Assembly (NCBI GenBank): GCA_947166165.1
Contig: CAMVDK010000012.1
Span: 1-20,785, forward strand
Origin: an uncultured Porphyromonadaceae bacterium
GTDB lineage: Bacteria; Bacteroidota; Bacteroidia; Bacteroidales; Muribaculaceae
Reading direction: 5' to 3'
Length of the DNA: 20,785 nt
Shown piece by piece: positions 9,127-16,436 of the stretch. Each line of letters opens with the position of its first letter. Position 1 is the stretch's first letter. The position numbers were made by a program, and so were the translations under genes. The notes below the pieces were generated by a model. The model was given only the letters and a program-made list of their open reading frames with translations, was not told where the DNA came from and searched no databases.

Positions 9127-9465
9127 TCATGCGGTGGGAGGGGCGCGGAGGTTGGGGCGGTCGATGTCGGTGGTGCGGCATTGCTGCACGGCCTGGTCGA
9201 CCGCTATGCCGGCCTGGCGCGGCTGCTCGATGGCCATGGGCTGGGGCATCACTGCCGGCACATGCATCATGCGGCAGAGCACGCAGTCGTCGACCGAAGC
9301 CGATGCCTGTGTGATGTGGCCTGCGTGGTGCATGTGTGCCACACACTGCTCGCAGTCGACCGCTTGCTCTACTGGAGCATGGATGTGGAAGGCCGACAGC
9401 AGCAGCATCGGCACAAGCACCGAGAGCAGAATCCAAGCAGATATGTGAGTCTTGTCTCGCCTCAT
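9127..9465 (-). CDS. Small Cys/His-rich membrane-anchored protein, possible metal binding
   Basis: The 112-residue product starts MRRDKTHISAW and has one hydrophobic segment (about 10-26) that could be an uncleaved anchor or signal peptide. The exposed part holds two CxxC pairs (Cys38/Cys41 and Cys61/Cys64) with His27, His29, His44, His46, His47, His50 and His68 close by, a density typical of soft-metal sites. It has its own promoter at 9483-9515 and precedes the TonB receptor by 147 bp on the same strand. I recall similar short proteins before metal-type receptors in Bacteroidales but cannot confirm a family. A role as periplasmic metal chaperone or sensor is inference. Overlapping plus-strand frames lack such features. 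Confidence 0.7.
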   Translation of the reverse strand: MRRDKTHISAWILLSVLVPMLLLSAFHIHAPVEQAVDCEQCVAHMHHAGHITQASASVDDCVLCRMMHVPAVMPQPMAIEQPRQAGIAVDQAVQQCRTTDIDRPNLRAPPTA

Positions 9466-9482
9466 GTGAAGTTTTGGTGGCG

Positions 9483-9515
9483 CAAAGGTAGCACTATCGA
9501 ACTGGAAATGGCAAA
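9483..9515 (-). promoter_or_regulatory. Promoter of the Cys/His protein - receptor pair
   Basis: Reading the minus strand, TTTG (9515-9512), a 21-bp spacer and TACCTTTG (9490-9483) match the Bacteroidota consensus, 17 bp before the ATG at 9465. No equally good promoter is visible before the receptor start at 8979, which favours co-transcription. Confidence 0.7.
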
Positions 9516-9528
9516 CAGTTGCTGATTT

Positions 9529-9960
9529 TTAAGAATAAGTAACACTTTGTCGCTTATTCGCTTGCTCGGCCATGCATTGGGCGATGGGCACATCGGCCGC
9601 GCACCACTGCAAGTCGAGGAGCCGCTCTGGCTCGACCCAAGCCACCTGCTCGTGCTCGAGCAACTGCACTTGCTCGTCGGCGGCCTGGCAGTGGTAGGCG
9701 TGCAGCGTGATGCCGAAGTCGGGATACTGGTGGCGCACGGTGGTCAGGTGGTCGCCCACCTCGACGTGGAGCCGCAACTCCTCGAGCAGTTCGCGCTGCA
9801 GGGCCTGCTCGGGCGTCTCGCCCGGCTCGATCTTGCCGCCGGGAAACTCCCACCGGTTGCTGGTGTAGGCGTAGCGCGTGGCTCCCTTGCGCAGGCACAT
9901 CACCCGCCCCTGGTGCTCTACCACGCCTGCCACCACTTCGTAGTGCCTCAGTTCGGTCAT
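9529..9960 (-). CDS. mutT: Nudix hydrolase, MutT type (8-oxo-dGTP diphosphatase-like)
   Basis: MutT-type enzymes hydrolyse oxidised nucleoside triphosphates such as 8-oxo-dGTP before DNA polymerase uses them. The 143-residue product has the Nudix box GKIEPGETPEQALQREL followed by LEEL at about residues 42-62, with the metal-binding REUxEE glutamates. The final Gly of the consensus is replaced (EELRL), a tolerated variation. I start at the ATG at 9960 (MTELRHYEVVAGVV) since the upstream extension would overlap the promoter. The EFPGGKIEPGE context and C-terminal half resemble MutT/NudG proteins; the exact substrate cannot be read from sequence. It is divergent from the kinase-AAA+ gene. Confidence 0.9.
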   Translation of the reverse strand: MTELRHYEVVAGVVEHQGRVMCLRKGATRYAYTSNRWEFPGGKIEPGETPEQALQRELLEELRLHVEVGDHLTTVRHQYPDFGITLHAYHCQAADEQVQLLEHEQVAWVEPERLLDLQWCAADVPIAQCMAEQANKRQSVTYS

Positions 9961-9976
9961 GTCGTTTTTTTGGTTG

Positions 9977-10014
9977 CAAATGTAGGCATAATCATTGAAA
10001 TAGTTGTAACTTTG
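9977..10014. promoter_or_regulatory. Divergent overlapping promoters: mutT (-) and kinase-AAA+ (+)
   Basis: A minus-strand -7 box TACATTTG occupies 9984-9977, 17 bp before the mutT ATG, and a plus-strand -7 box TAACTTTG occupies 10007-10014, 32 bp before the kinase-AAA+ ATG. With the usual spacing the -33 element of each falls on or beside the -7 box of the other. The -33 matches are poor on both sides. Simultaneous firing may be sterically impossible. Confidence 0.55.
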
Positions 10015-10045
10015 CACGGCAAATAAATATAGTTTAACCCAGCTT

Positions 10046-11839
10046 ATGACTTTATTGCAACCGCATCAGTTGATAGACGGCCGCTTCACAGTCGACTACC
10101 TCATCAAGCAAGGAGCCTACTGCGAGACCTATCGCGTGACCGACATCGACGGCCAGCCCCGCTTCATGAAGCTCTATGTGACCGGACGGACGCCCAAAGG
10201 GCTGGTCGATGCCGACGGCCAGGTGGCCGAAATTGTATTCAGTGAGCGCCTCAAGCACAAGGGAGTGAACGCCTTTGTGGCCCGGGGAACGCTCATGATT
10301 GAGCAGGGCGTGGCGCAGTATATGGTGGCTGAATACTTCGACGGCGAGCTGCTTGCCGACCGCTTGCAGCGCGAGGGTCCCATGCCGGCCGACCAGGCCA
10401 AGGCGGTGATGCAGGCCCTGCTCGACACGCTGCACTACCTGCACGATGTGCACCACCTGCTGCACAACGACGTCACCCCGCGCAACGTGATGATCGCCCC
10501 CGACGGGCAGCCCAAGCTCATCGACATGGGCCATTTGTCGGGCTTGGTGATGGGAGTGCCGCAATTCGACGTGGCCGACCTCGACCTGCACTACTGCAGT
10601 GTGCCGGCCATGGCGGGCCTCTACACGCCGCGCAACGACATCTTTGCCGCCGTGGCGGTGTTCTACACCATGCTCACAGGCCACGCGCCGTGGCCCGTGG
10701 ACCTCGGCCCGATTGAAAGCCGCGTCGAGCAGGTCAAGGCCTTGCGGCGGGCGCGACGAGAGCACCCCGACCTGAAGCGCGTGCCTGGCGAACTGCGCGA
10801 CATGGTGCTCAAGGGGCTCGACTGCCTCGACGAGCGGTTCGGCTCGGTGCGGCAGGTGACCTACGAACTCAGTCACCCGGGCGCACACCACCGCGAGCGT
10901 TCCGACTCCGATGGCGCCACAGCCTCCGGCACCCGCTCGCGCCACGGCGACCGTGGCGGCGAGGCCGCGCTCGACACGGTCGATGTGCCCGTCAAGCGCG
11001 GTGGAGGCAACGGCTTTGCCGACATCGCCGGAATGGCCGAGATGAAGGACATGCTGCAAAAGCGCGTCATCTTCATCCTCAAGGACCGCGAGCGCGCCGA
11101 GCGCTACCGCCTCACGCCGCCCAACGGACTGCTCCTCTACGGGCCGCCGGGATGCGGAAAGAGCTTCTTCGCCGAGAAGTTTGCCGAGGAGACCGGCTTC
11201 AACTTCATGCTCGTCAAAGCCTCCGACCTGGGTTCGGTCTACATCCACGGCACGCAAGGCAAAATCGCCGACCTCTTCCGAAAGGCCGAGCAGAATGCGC
11301 CCACGGTGATCTGCTTCGACGAGTTCGACGCCTTCGTGCCCACGCGTTCGGGCGAGGTCGACAACAAGCAGGCCGGCGAGGTGAACGAGTTCCTCTCGCA
11401 ACTCAACAACTGCTCACAGCGTGGCATCTTCGTCATCGCCACCAGCAACCGCCCCGACATGATCGACCCGGCCGTGCTGCGCACGGGCCGCATCGACAAG
11501 CAGGTCTACGTGCCGCTGCCCGACCTGGAGGCGCGGCGCGAGATGATCGCGCTGCACATGAAAGGCCGCCCGGCTGCCGACGACATCGACTACGACGCCC
11601 TGGCCCGGCTCACCGAGGGCTATGTGTCGAGCGACATCACCTATGTGGTCAACGAGGCCGCCATGATAGCCGCCTTCAACAACGAGCTCATCACGCAGCA
11701 GCTGCTCCTGACCACCATAGGCGGCAACAAGCCCAGCGTGCGCCCCGATGTCGTCAAGCAGTACGAGGCCATGCGCGAGCGCATGGAGGGGCTCGGCAAG
11801 CACGGCTCCATGAATCCCGTGGGATTCAAAGCCGACTGA
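10046..11839 (+). CDS. Protein kinase-like domain fused to AAA+ ATPase
   Basis: One 597-residue polypeptide joins two machines. Residues about 13-277 form a Ser/Thr kinase-like fold: candidate ATP-anchoring Lys42 (RFMKLYV), a HRDLKPxN equivalent HNDVTPRNVM with Asp142 and Asn147, and IDMG with Asp160 in place of DFG. The catalytic-loop Lys is replaced, but the main acidic residues remain. A charged low-complexity linker (about 278-322) leads to a classic AAA module: Walker A GPPGCGKS (366-373), pore-loop-like VYIHG, Walker B CFDE (423-426), sensor-1 ATSNRPD and the SRH arginine in RTGRID (Arg482). No signal peptide or membrane segment is present, so it is likely cytoplasmic. Substrate and partner are unknown. 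Downstream genes are a 128-residue protein and an MFS carrier. Confidence 0.88.
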   Translation: MTLLQPHQLIDGRFTVDYLIKQGAYCETYRVTDIDGQPRFMKLYVTGRTPKGLVDADGQVAEIVFSERLKHKGVNAFVARGTLMIEQGVAQYMVAEYFDGELLADRLQREGPMPADQAKAVMQALLDTLHYLHDVHHLLHNDVTPRNVMIAPDGQPKLIDMGHLSGLVMGVPQFDVADLDLHYCSVPAMAGLYTPRNDIFAAVAVFYTMLTGHAPWPVDLGPIESRVEQVKALRRARREHPDLKRVPGELRDMVLKGLDCLDERFGSVRQVTYELSHPGAHHRERSDSDGATASGTRSRHGDRGGEAALDTVDVPVKRGGGNGFADIAGMAEMKDMLQKRVIFILKDRERAERYRLTPPNGLLLYGPPGCGKSFFAEKFAEETGFNFMLVKASDLGSVYIHGTQGKIADLFRKAEQNAPTVICFDEFDAFVPTRSGEVDNKQAGEVNEFLSQLNNCSQRGIFVIATSNRPDMIDPAVLRTGRIDKQVYVPLPDLEARREMIALHMKGRPAADDIDYDALARLTEGYVSSDITYVVNEAAMIAAFNNELITQQLLLTTIGGNKPSVRPDVVKQYEAMRERMEGLGKHGSMNPVGFKAD

Positions 11840-11903
11840 CGGCACCCTCATTCGCATTCCAATCCAATTTTACGTCAACTCACAATTAGCACCATCAAGA
11901 ATC

Positions 11904-12290
11904 ATGGACCTGAAACAACTCCTGTTCGACTACCTCAACGAGCACAATATCGAAGCCGAAATCGCGCCGTTTGGCGTAGAGTTTAAAATCGACGATATAA
12001 CCTTCCAGTTTTTCCACGAGGAGAGCGACGACCAGTTCTTCCAGCTTGTGCTGCCGTGCATCTACGAGGTAGACGACAACAACTATCCGCTCGTAGTAGA
12101 AGCCACCGACAAGACCAACGCGCGTATCAAGGTGGTCAAGACCTATGTGTTCGACGACCAATGGGTGAACGTGGCCTTCGAAATCCTGGCCGACTATAAT
12201 CCCGAACTTTCCGACATCGTGCCCCGGGCCATCGCGCTGCTCAGGGAGGCCCGCACTGCCTTCTATAGGGAAATCGAAAACCTGCGCTGA
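11904..12290 (+). CDS. Uncharacterised acidic 128-residue protein
   Basis: I do not recognise a named family with confidence. The product is soluble, acidic and has no signal peptide. It starts MDLKQLLFDYLNEHNIEAE, an N-terminal helix, followed by alternating beta-like segments (VEFKIDDITFQF, FFQLVLPCIYEV, IKVVKTYVF, WVNVAFEIL) and a C-terminal helix rich in Arg and Glu. This helix-strand-helix layout resembles small YbjN or type III chaperone-like folds, but that is only an impression. The gene lies 64 bp after the kinase-AAA+ gene and just 2 bp before the MFS gene, so coupled expression with the transporter is likely. It uses rarer AT-ending codons slightly more often than its neighbours. 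Confidence 0.8.
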   Translation: MDLKQLLFDYLNEHNIEAEIAPFGVEFKIDDITFQFFHEESDDQFFQLVLPCIYEVDDNNYPLVVEATDKTNARIKVVKTYVFDDQWVNVAFEILADYNPELSDIVPRAIALLREARTAFYREIENLR

Positions 12291-12292
12291 TT

Positions 12293-13666
12293 ATGGCTAT
12301 TGACATTGCTCAACGACTCAACCAGAGTGCCGCCGCGCGATGGACTGTGCTGGCCGTGGTGGCCTTCACGATGATGACTGGCTACGTGGTGGCCAAAGAG
12401 ATGTCGCCCCTGCAGTATCTGCTCGAATTGCCGGTAGGGCAGGGCGGCATGGGGTGGACCAGTGGTGAGTTCGGACTCTTTGCCGGCTCGCGCGGGTTCT
12501 TCAACGTGTTTCTGCTCATGCTCTTTGTGGGCGGCGTGATTCTCGACCGCACTGGCGTGCGCTTTGCCGGCACGCTCTCGTGCGTGCTCATGCTCGTGGG
12601 TACCGGCATCGACTACTACGCCATCGCCGTGTGCTCGCCCGAGCCCACCAGCGTGGTCACCTTTCCGCTGCTGGGCCTGAGCCATACGCCCGTCAAGCAC
12701 CAGGTGCTGCTCGCTTCGCTGGGCTTCGCTGTGTTCGGCATAGGCTACGAACTGTGCGGCATCACGGTGTCGAAGGTCATCGTCAAGTGGTTCTCCGGCA
12801 AGGAGATGGCGCTGGCCATGGGCATCCAGGTGGCGCTGGCGCGTCTGGGCACCGCCCTGGCACTGGCCGCCAGCCCCGCCGTGGCGCGGCACTGGAGCAT
12901 CGCCACGCCCATCCTCGTGGGTCTGCTGGCCGTGGGCATCGGCCTGGTGGCCTATCTGTTCTATTGCGCCATGGACTCCCGTCTCGACCGCCAGAGCGGG
13001 GCGGCGGCCGGCAATGCCGTCGACGAGAGCGAGCGCTTCCACTTCGCCGACCTGCGCCTGACCATGCGCAACCCGGGGTTCTGGCTCATCACGCTGCTGT
13101 GCATGCTCTACTATTCGGCCCTGTATCCTTTCCTGGATTTTGCCACCAAACTGATGATTGCCAAGTATGGCGTCGACCCCGACCTGGCCGGCACCATTCC
13201 CGCCATCCTGCCGTTCACCAGCATTGTGCTCACGCCGCTGTTTGGCGCCATGTACGACCGCATGGGCCATGGTGCCACCATCATGATTGTGGGCACGGTG
13301 ATGCTCACTGTGGTGCTCATGGTGTTCGCCTTGCCCGTCGGCTCGAGTGCGCTGGCAGTGTGCCTGATGCTCGTGCTGGGAGTGGCCTTCTCGCTGCTGC
13401 CCGCCGTGCTGTGGCCCGCCGTGCCGCGCATCGTGCCCATGCAGCAGCTCGGAACCGCCTACAGCATCATCTACTACATCCAGAACATCGGCCTCATGCT
13501 CATTCCCGTGGTCATCGGGCGTGTGCTCGAGGCCGGCACCGCCGCCGACGGTTCGGTCGACTACACGGCAGCCATGTGGATTTTCACCGGCATAGGCATC
13601 GCCGCCATCGTGGTGGCCCTGCTCCTGCGTCAGGCCGACCGCCGCCACCACTACGGCCTCGATTGA
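12293..13666 (+). CDS. Major facilitator superfamily transporter
   Basis: A 457-residue inner-membrane carrier with about twelve hydrophobic segments. The loop between helices 2 and 3 carries a degenerate MFS motif (GGVILDRTGVRF), and its counterpart in the second half reads GAMYDRMGHGA. A long polar central loop (about residues 225-258) separates the two six-helix halves. The segment GYELCGITVSKVIVKWFSGKE fits the helix 4-5 region of the oxalate/formate or nitrate-type branches of MFS, but substrate cannot be assigned. The ATG follows the preceding stop after 2 bp. A weak CCCTTTT/AAAAGGG inverted repeat (13669-13699) lies after the stop without a clear T tract. Confidence 0.9.
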   Translation: MAIDIAQRLNQSAAARWTVLAVVAFTMMTGYVVAKEMSPLQYLLELPVGQGGMGWTSGEFGLFAGSRGFFNVFLLMLFVGGVILDRTGVRFAGTLSCVLMLVGTGIDYYAIAVCSPEPTSVVTFPLLGLSHTPVKHQVLLASLGFAVFGIGYELCGITVSKVIVKWFSGKEMALAMGIQVALARLGTALALAASPAVARHWSIATPILVGLLAVGIGLVAYLFYCAMDSRLDRQSGAAAGNAVDESERFHFADLRLTMRNPGFWLITLLCMLYYSALYPFLDFATKLMIAKYGVDPDLAGTIPAILPFTSIVLTPLFGAMYDRMGHGATIMIVGTVMLTVVLMVFALPVGSSALAVCLMLVLGVAFSLLPAVLWPAVPRIVPMQQLGTAYSIIYYIQNIGLMLIPVVIGRVLEAGTAADGSVDYTAAMWIFTGIGIAAIVVALLLRQADRRHHYGLD

Positions 13667-13709
13667 CTCCCTTTTGTGAATTGTACATTGAGAAAAGGGC
13701 GGCGTGAAA

Positions 13710-13727
13710 ATCCCTACTATTAGGGAT
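13710..13727. promoter_or_regulatory. Palindromic candidate operator upstream of feoAB
   Basis: ATCCCTA (13710-13716), spacer CTAT, then TAGGGAT (13721-13727) is a perfect 7-bp dyad. Its right arm overlaps the start of the -33 element of the feoAB promoter, a position where a bound regulator could block or assist RNA polymerase. A metal- or redox-responsive regulator is plausible given the gene, but unproven. Confidence 0.55.
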
Positions 13728-13757
13728 TGTGGGTGCACGGCAGCGGCATTAACTTTG
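13726..13757 (+). promoter_or_regulatory. feoAB promoter
   Basis: ATTG (13726-13729), a 20-bp spacer and TAACTTTG (13750-13757) fit the Bacteroidota promoter with one mismatch in the -33 box. The start codon is 30 bp downstream. Confidence 0.65.
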
Positions 13758-13759
13758 CA

Positions 13760-13778
13760 GCGGGTTCAATAGACCCGC
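13760..13778 (+). promoter_or_regulatory. Hairpin at the 5' end of the feoAB leader
   Basis: GCGGGT (13760-13765) pairs with ACCCGC (13773-13778) around a seven-base loop and is followed by TTTTC. It begins within a few bases of the expected transcription start and ends nine bases before the ATG. It could be a 5' stabilising stem or a minimal attenuator. Confidence 0.45.
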
Positions 13779-13787
13779 TTTTCGTAT

Positions 13788-16355
13788 ATGAAATTGTCAG
13801 AACTGCAAACCGGTCAGCACGGGGTCATTGTCAAGGTCATGGGCCATGGAGGCTTCCGCAAGCGCATCGTGGAGATGGGCTTCATACGTGGCAAAGAGGT
13901 GGAGGTGCTCCTCAATGCCCCGCTGCAAGATCCGGTGAAATATCGCGTGATGGGCTACGAGGTGTCGCTGCGGCACGACGAGGCCGCCATGATCGAAGTG
14001 CTCACGCCGGCCGAGGTGGCCGCCGCCCCGGAATCAACAATCACCAACGCACAATCACCAAAGGGCAATGCGCAACTGCCTATTGAAGAGGTGCCCGTCA
14101 GCGAGGAGCAGCTGCAAGAGGCAGCGCGTCGGCGCCGGCGTGTGATTAACGTGGCCCTGGTGGGCAACCCCAACTGCGGCAAGACGTCGCTGTTCAACTT
14201 CGCCAGCGGCGCCCATGCTCGCGTGGGCAACTACAGCGGTGTGACCGTCGACGCCACCGAGGCGCACGCCACCTTCGAGGGATATGAATTCAACCTCATC
14301 GACCTGCCTGGCACCTACTCCCTGTCGGCCTACAGCCCCGAGGAACTCTATGTGCGCCGCCAGATTATCGACAACACGCCCGACATCGTCATCAACGTGT
14401 TGGACTCGAGCAACCTGGAGCGCAACCTCTACCTCACCACCCAGCTCATCGACATGAACCTGCGCATGGTGTGCGCCCTCAACCTGTGGGACGAGGTGGA
14501 GCGCCGCGACGACAAGCTCGACATCGATGTGCTCAGCACGCTGTTCGGGGTGCCCATGGTGCCCACCTCGTTCAAGAGCGGGCGAGGCGTGGACCTGCTC
14601 TTCCATGTGATCATCAACATGTATGAGGGGGTCGACTTCCTCGATGCCCAGGGCCGTATGCGCCCCGAGGTGGCCCGCGACATCAAGCAGTGGCACGACA
14701 CCTACTCCGCCACCGCCGGCCTGCCCGCCAACCATCAGGAGGATTTCGCCACCGGCGGCGACAAGCCGGTGAAGAACTATTTCCGCCACATCCACGTGAA
14801 CCACGGCCAGTATGTGGAGGCCGGCATCGATGCTGTGAAGACGGTCATACAGCGCGATGCCGACATCCGCCACCGTTACTCAACGCGCTTCCTGGCCATC
14901 AAACTGCTCGAGAACGACCGCGAGGCCCAGGCCGTGGTGCAGGCGCTGCCCAATGCCGCCGACATCCAGCAGGCGGTCGAGCAGGCCGCGCGCCAAATTG
15001 AACTCGATACCGGCGAGGACAGCGAGACGGCCATCATGAACGCCAAGTATGGCTTTGTGCACGGCGCCCTCGAGGAGGCAGGCTACCAGGTGGGCGATAC
15101 GCGCGCCACCTACCGTCTGACCCATGCCCTCGACCGCGTGCTCTCCAACCGATTCGCCGGTTTCCCCATCTTCTTCCTCATCCTGCTGGTGATGTTCGAG
15201 GTCACCTTCGTGGCCGGGCAGTATCCCATGGACTGGATCGAGGCCGGCGTGGAGTGGCTGGGCTCGTGGGTGAGCGGAGCGATGGCCGACGGGCCGCTGA
15301 AGGACATGATTGTCGACGGCGTCATAGGCGGCGTGGGATCGGTGATCGTCTTCCTGCCGCAGATTTTGATACTCTACTTCTTCATCTCGCTTATGGAAGA
15401 CAGCGGCTACATGGCCCGTGCGGCGTTCATCATGGACAAACTCATGCACCGCATGGGCCTGCACGGCAAGTCGTTCATACCACTGGTCATGGGCTTTGGC
15501 TGCAACGTGCCCGCTGTCATGGCCACGCGCACCATCGAGAGCCGCCGCAGCCGTTTGGTCACCATGCTCATCTTGCCCTTCATGAGTTGTTCGGCACGCC
15601 TGCCCATCTACATCATGATCACCGGCACCTTCTTCTCACTGCAATACCGCAGCCTGGCCATGATTTCGCTCTACGCCGTGGGCATCATCGTGGCCGTGAT
15701 TGCGAGCAAGGTGCTCAGCTCGGTGGTGATTCCTGGCGAGGACACCCCCTTCGTCATGGAGCTGCCGCCCTACCGAATGCCCACCGGCAAAGCCATTGCC
15801 CGGCACACCTGGGAGAAGGGTAAAGAATACCTTAAGAAGATGGGTGGTATCATCCTGGTGGCCAGCATCATCGTGTGGGCATTGGGCTACTTCCCCCACA
15901 ACGACTCACTCACCCGCCAGCAACAGCAGGAGCAGAGCTACATAGGCCGCATCGGCAAGGCCATCGAGCCGGTTTTCGAACCGCAGGGCTTCAACTGGAA
16001 ACTCGATGTGAGCCTCATCGCCGGTGTGGGTGCCAAGGAGATTGTGGCCAGCACCGTGGGCGTGATCTACAGCGACGACGACAGCTTTGCCGACGACGAC
16101 ACCTACGTCGCCGAGGCCGACAGCGACAAGTACACCCGCCTGCGCCGCCACATGCTCGCCGATGGCATCACGCCCCTGGCCGGATACTGCTACCTGCTCT
16201 TCATCCTGCTCTACTTCCCCTGCCTGGCCACCATCGTCGCCATCAAGAACGAGACCGGCAGCTGGCGGTGGGCTGTGGTCACCGCCCTCTACACCACCGC
16301 TGTGGCCTGGATGGTTTCGGCGCTTGTCTATCAGATTGGCTCGCTGCTCATCTAG
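13788..16355 (+). CDS. feoAB: Ferrous iron transporter FeoA-FeoB fusion
   Basis: FeoB imports Fe2+ across the inner membrane with a cytosolic G domain; FeoA is its small SH3-like helper. Here both are one 855-residue chain, a fusion known in Bacteroidota such as Porphyromonas. FeoA spans about 1-75 (MKLSELQTGQHGVIVKV and RIVEMGFIRG). After a polar linker, the G domain starts near 117: G1 GNPNCGKT (126-133), switch I NYSGVTVD, G3 DLPGTYSL and a G4-like NLWD. The membrane part has two Gate-type regions, including GYMARAAFIMDKLMHRMGLH and MGFGCNVPAVMATRTIESRR. The N terminus follows its own promoter and a short leader. No feoC-like gene follows. Confidence 0.96.
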   Translation: MKLSELQTGQHGVIVKVMGHGGFRKRIVEMGFIRGKEVEVLLNAPLQDPVKYRVMGYEVSLRHDEAAMIEVLTPAEVAAAPESTITNAQSPKGNAQLPIEEVPVSEEQLQEAARRRRRVINVALVGNPNCGKTSLFNFASGAHARVGNYSGVTVDATEAHATFEGYEFNLIDLPGTYSLSAYSPEELYVRRQIIDNTPDIVINVLDSSNLERNLYLTTQLIDMNLRMVCALNLWDEVERRDDKLDIDVLSTLFGVPMVPTSFKSGRGVDLLFHVIINMYEGVDFLDAQGRMRPEVARDIKQWHDTYSATAGLPANHQEDFATGGDKPVKNYFRHIHVNHGQYVEAGIDAVKTVIQRDADIRHRYSTRFLAIKLLENDREAQAVVQALPNAADIQQAVEQAARQIELDTGEDSETAIMNAKYGFVHGALEEAGYQVGDTRATYRLTHALDRVLSNRFAGFPIFFLILLVMFEVTFVAGQYPMDWIEAGVEWLGSWVSGAMADGPLKDMIVDGVIGGVGSVIVFLPQILILYFFISLMEDSGYMARAAFIMDKLMHRMGLHGKSFIPLVMGFGCNVPAVMATRTIESRRSRLVTMLILPFMSCSARLPIYIMITGTFFSLQYRSLAMISLYAVGIIVAVIASKVLSSVVIPGEDTPFVMELPPYRMPTGKAIARHTWEKGKEYLKKMGGIILVASIIVWALGYFPHNDSLTRQQQQEQSYIGRIGKAIEPVFEPQGFNWKLDVSLIAGVGAKEIVASTVGVIYSDDDSFADDDTYVAEADSDKYTRLRRHMLADGITPLAGYCYLLFILLYFPCLATIVAIKNETGSWRWAVVTALYTTAVAWMVSALVYQIGSLLI

Positions 16356-16408
16356 GGCAAGCAGGGCCGAAAGTCTTGAAAAATGAACGGAAACCGGAAA
16401 AAGTTTCG

Positions 16409-16416
16409 TAACTTTG
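16409..16416 (+). promoter_or_regulatory. -7 box before the DUF2520-KdsC gene
   Basis: TAACTTTG matches the -7 consensus and lies 20 bp before the ATG pair at 16437 and 16440. No good TTTG is found at the expected distance, so the promoter may be weak or need an activator. Confidence 0.5.
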
Positions 16417-16436
16417 CGGCTCCGTAACACAAGCGA

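Noticed and set aside
7643..9436. 597-codon minus-strand frame within the TonB receptor region
   Set aside because: Arg/Ala/His-rich alternate frame of the receptor gene with no domain; the receptor frame has signal peptide, plug and barrel.
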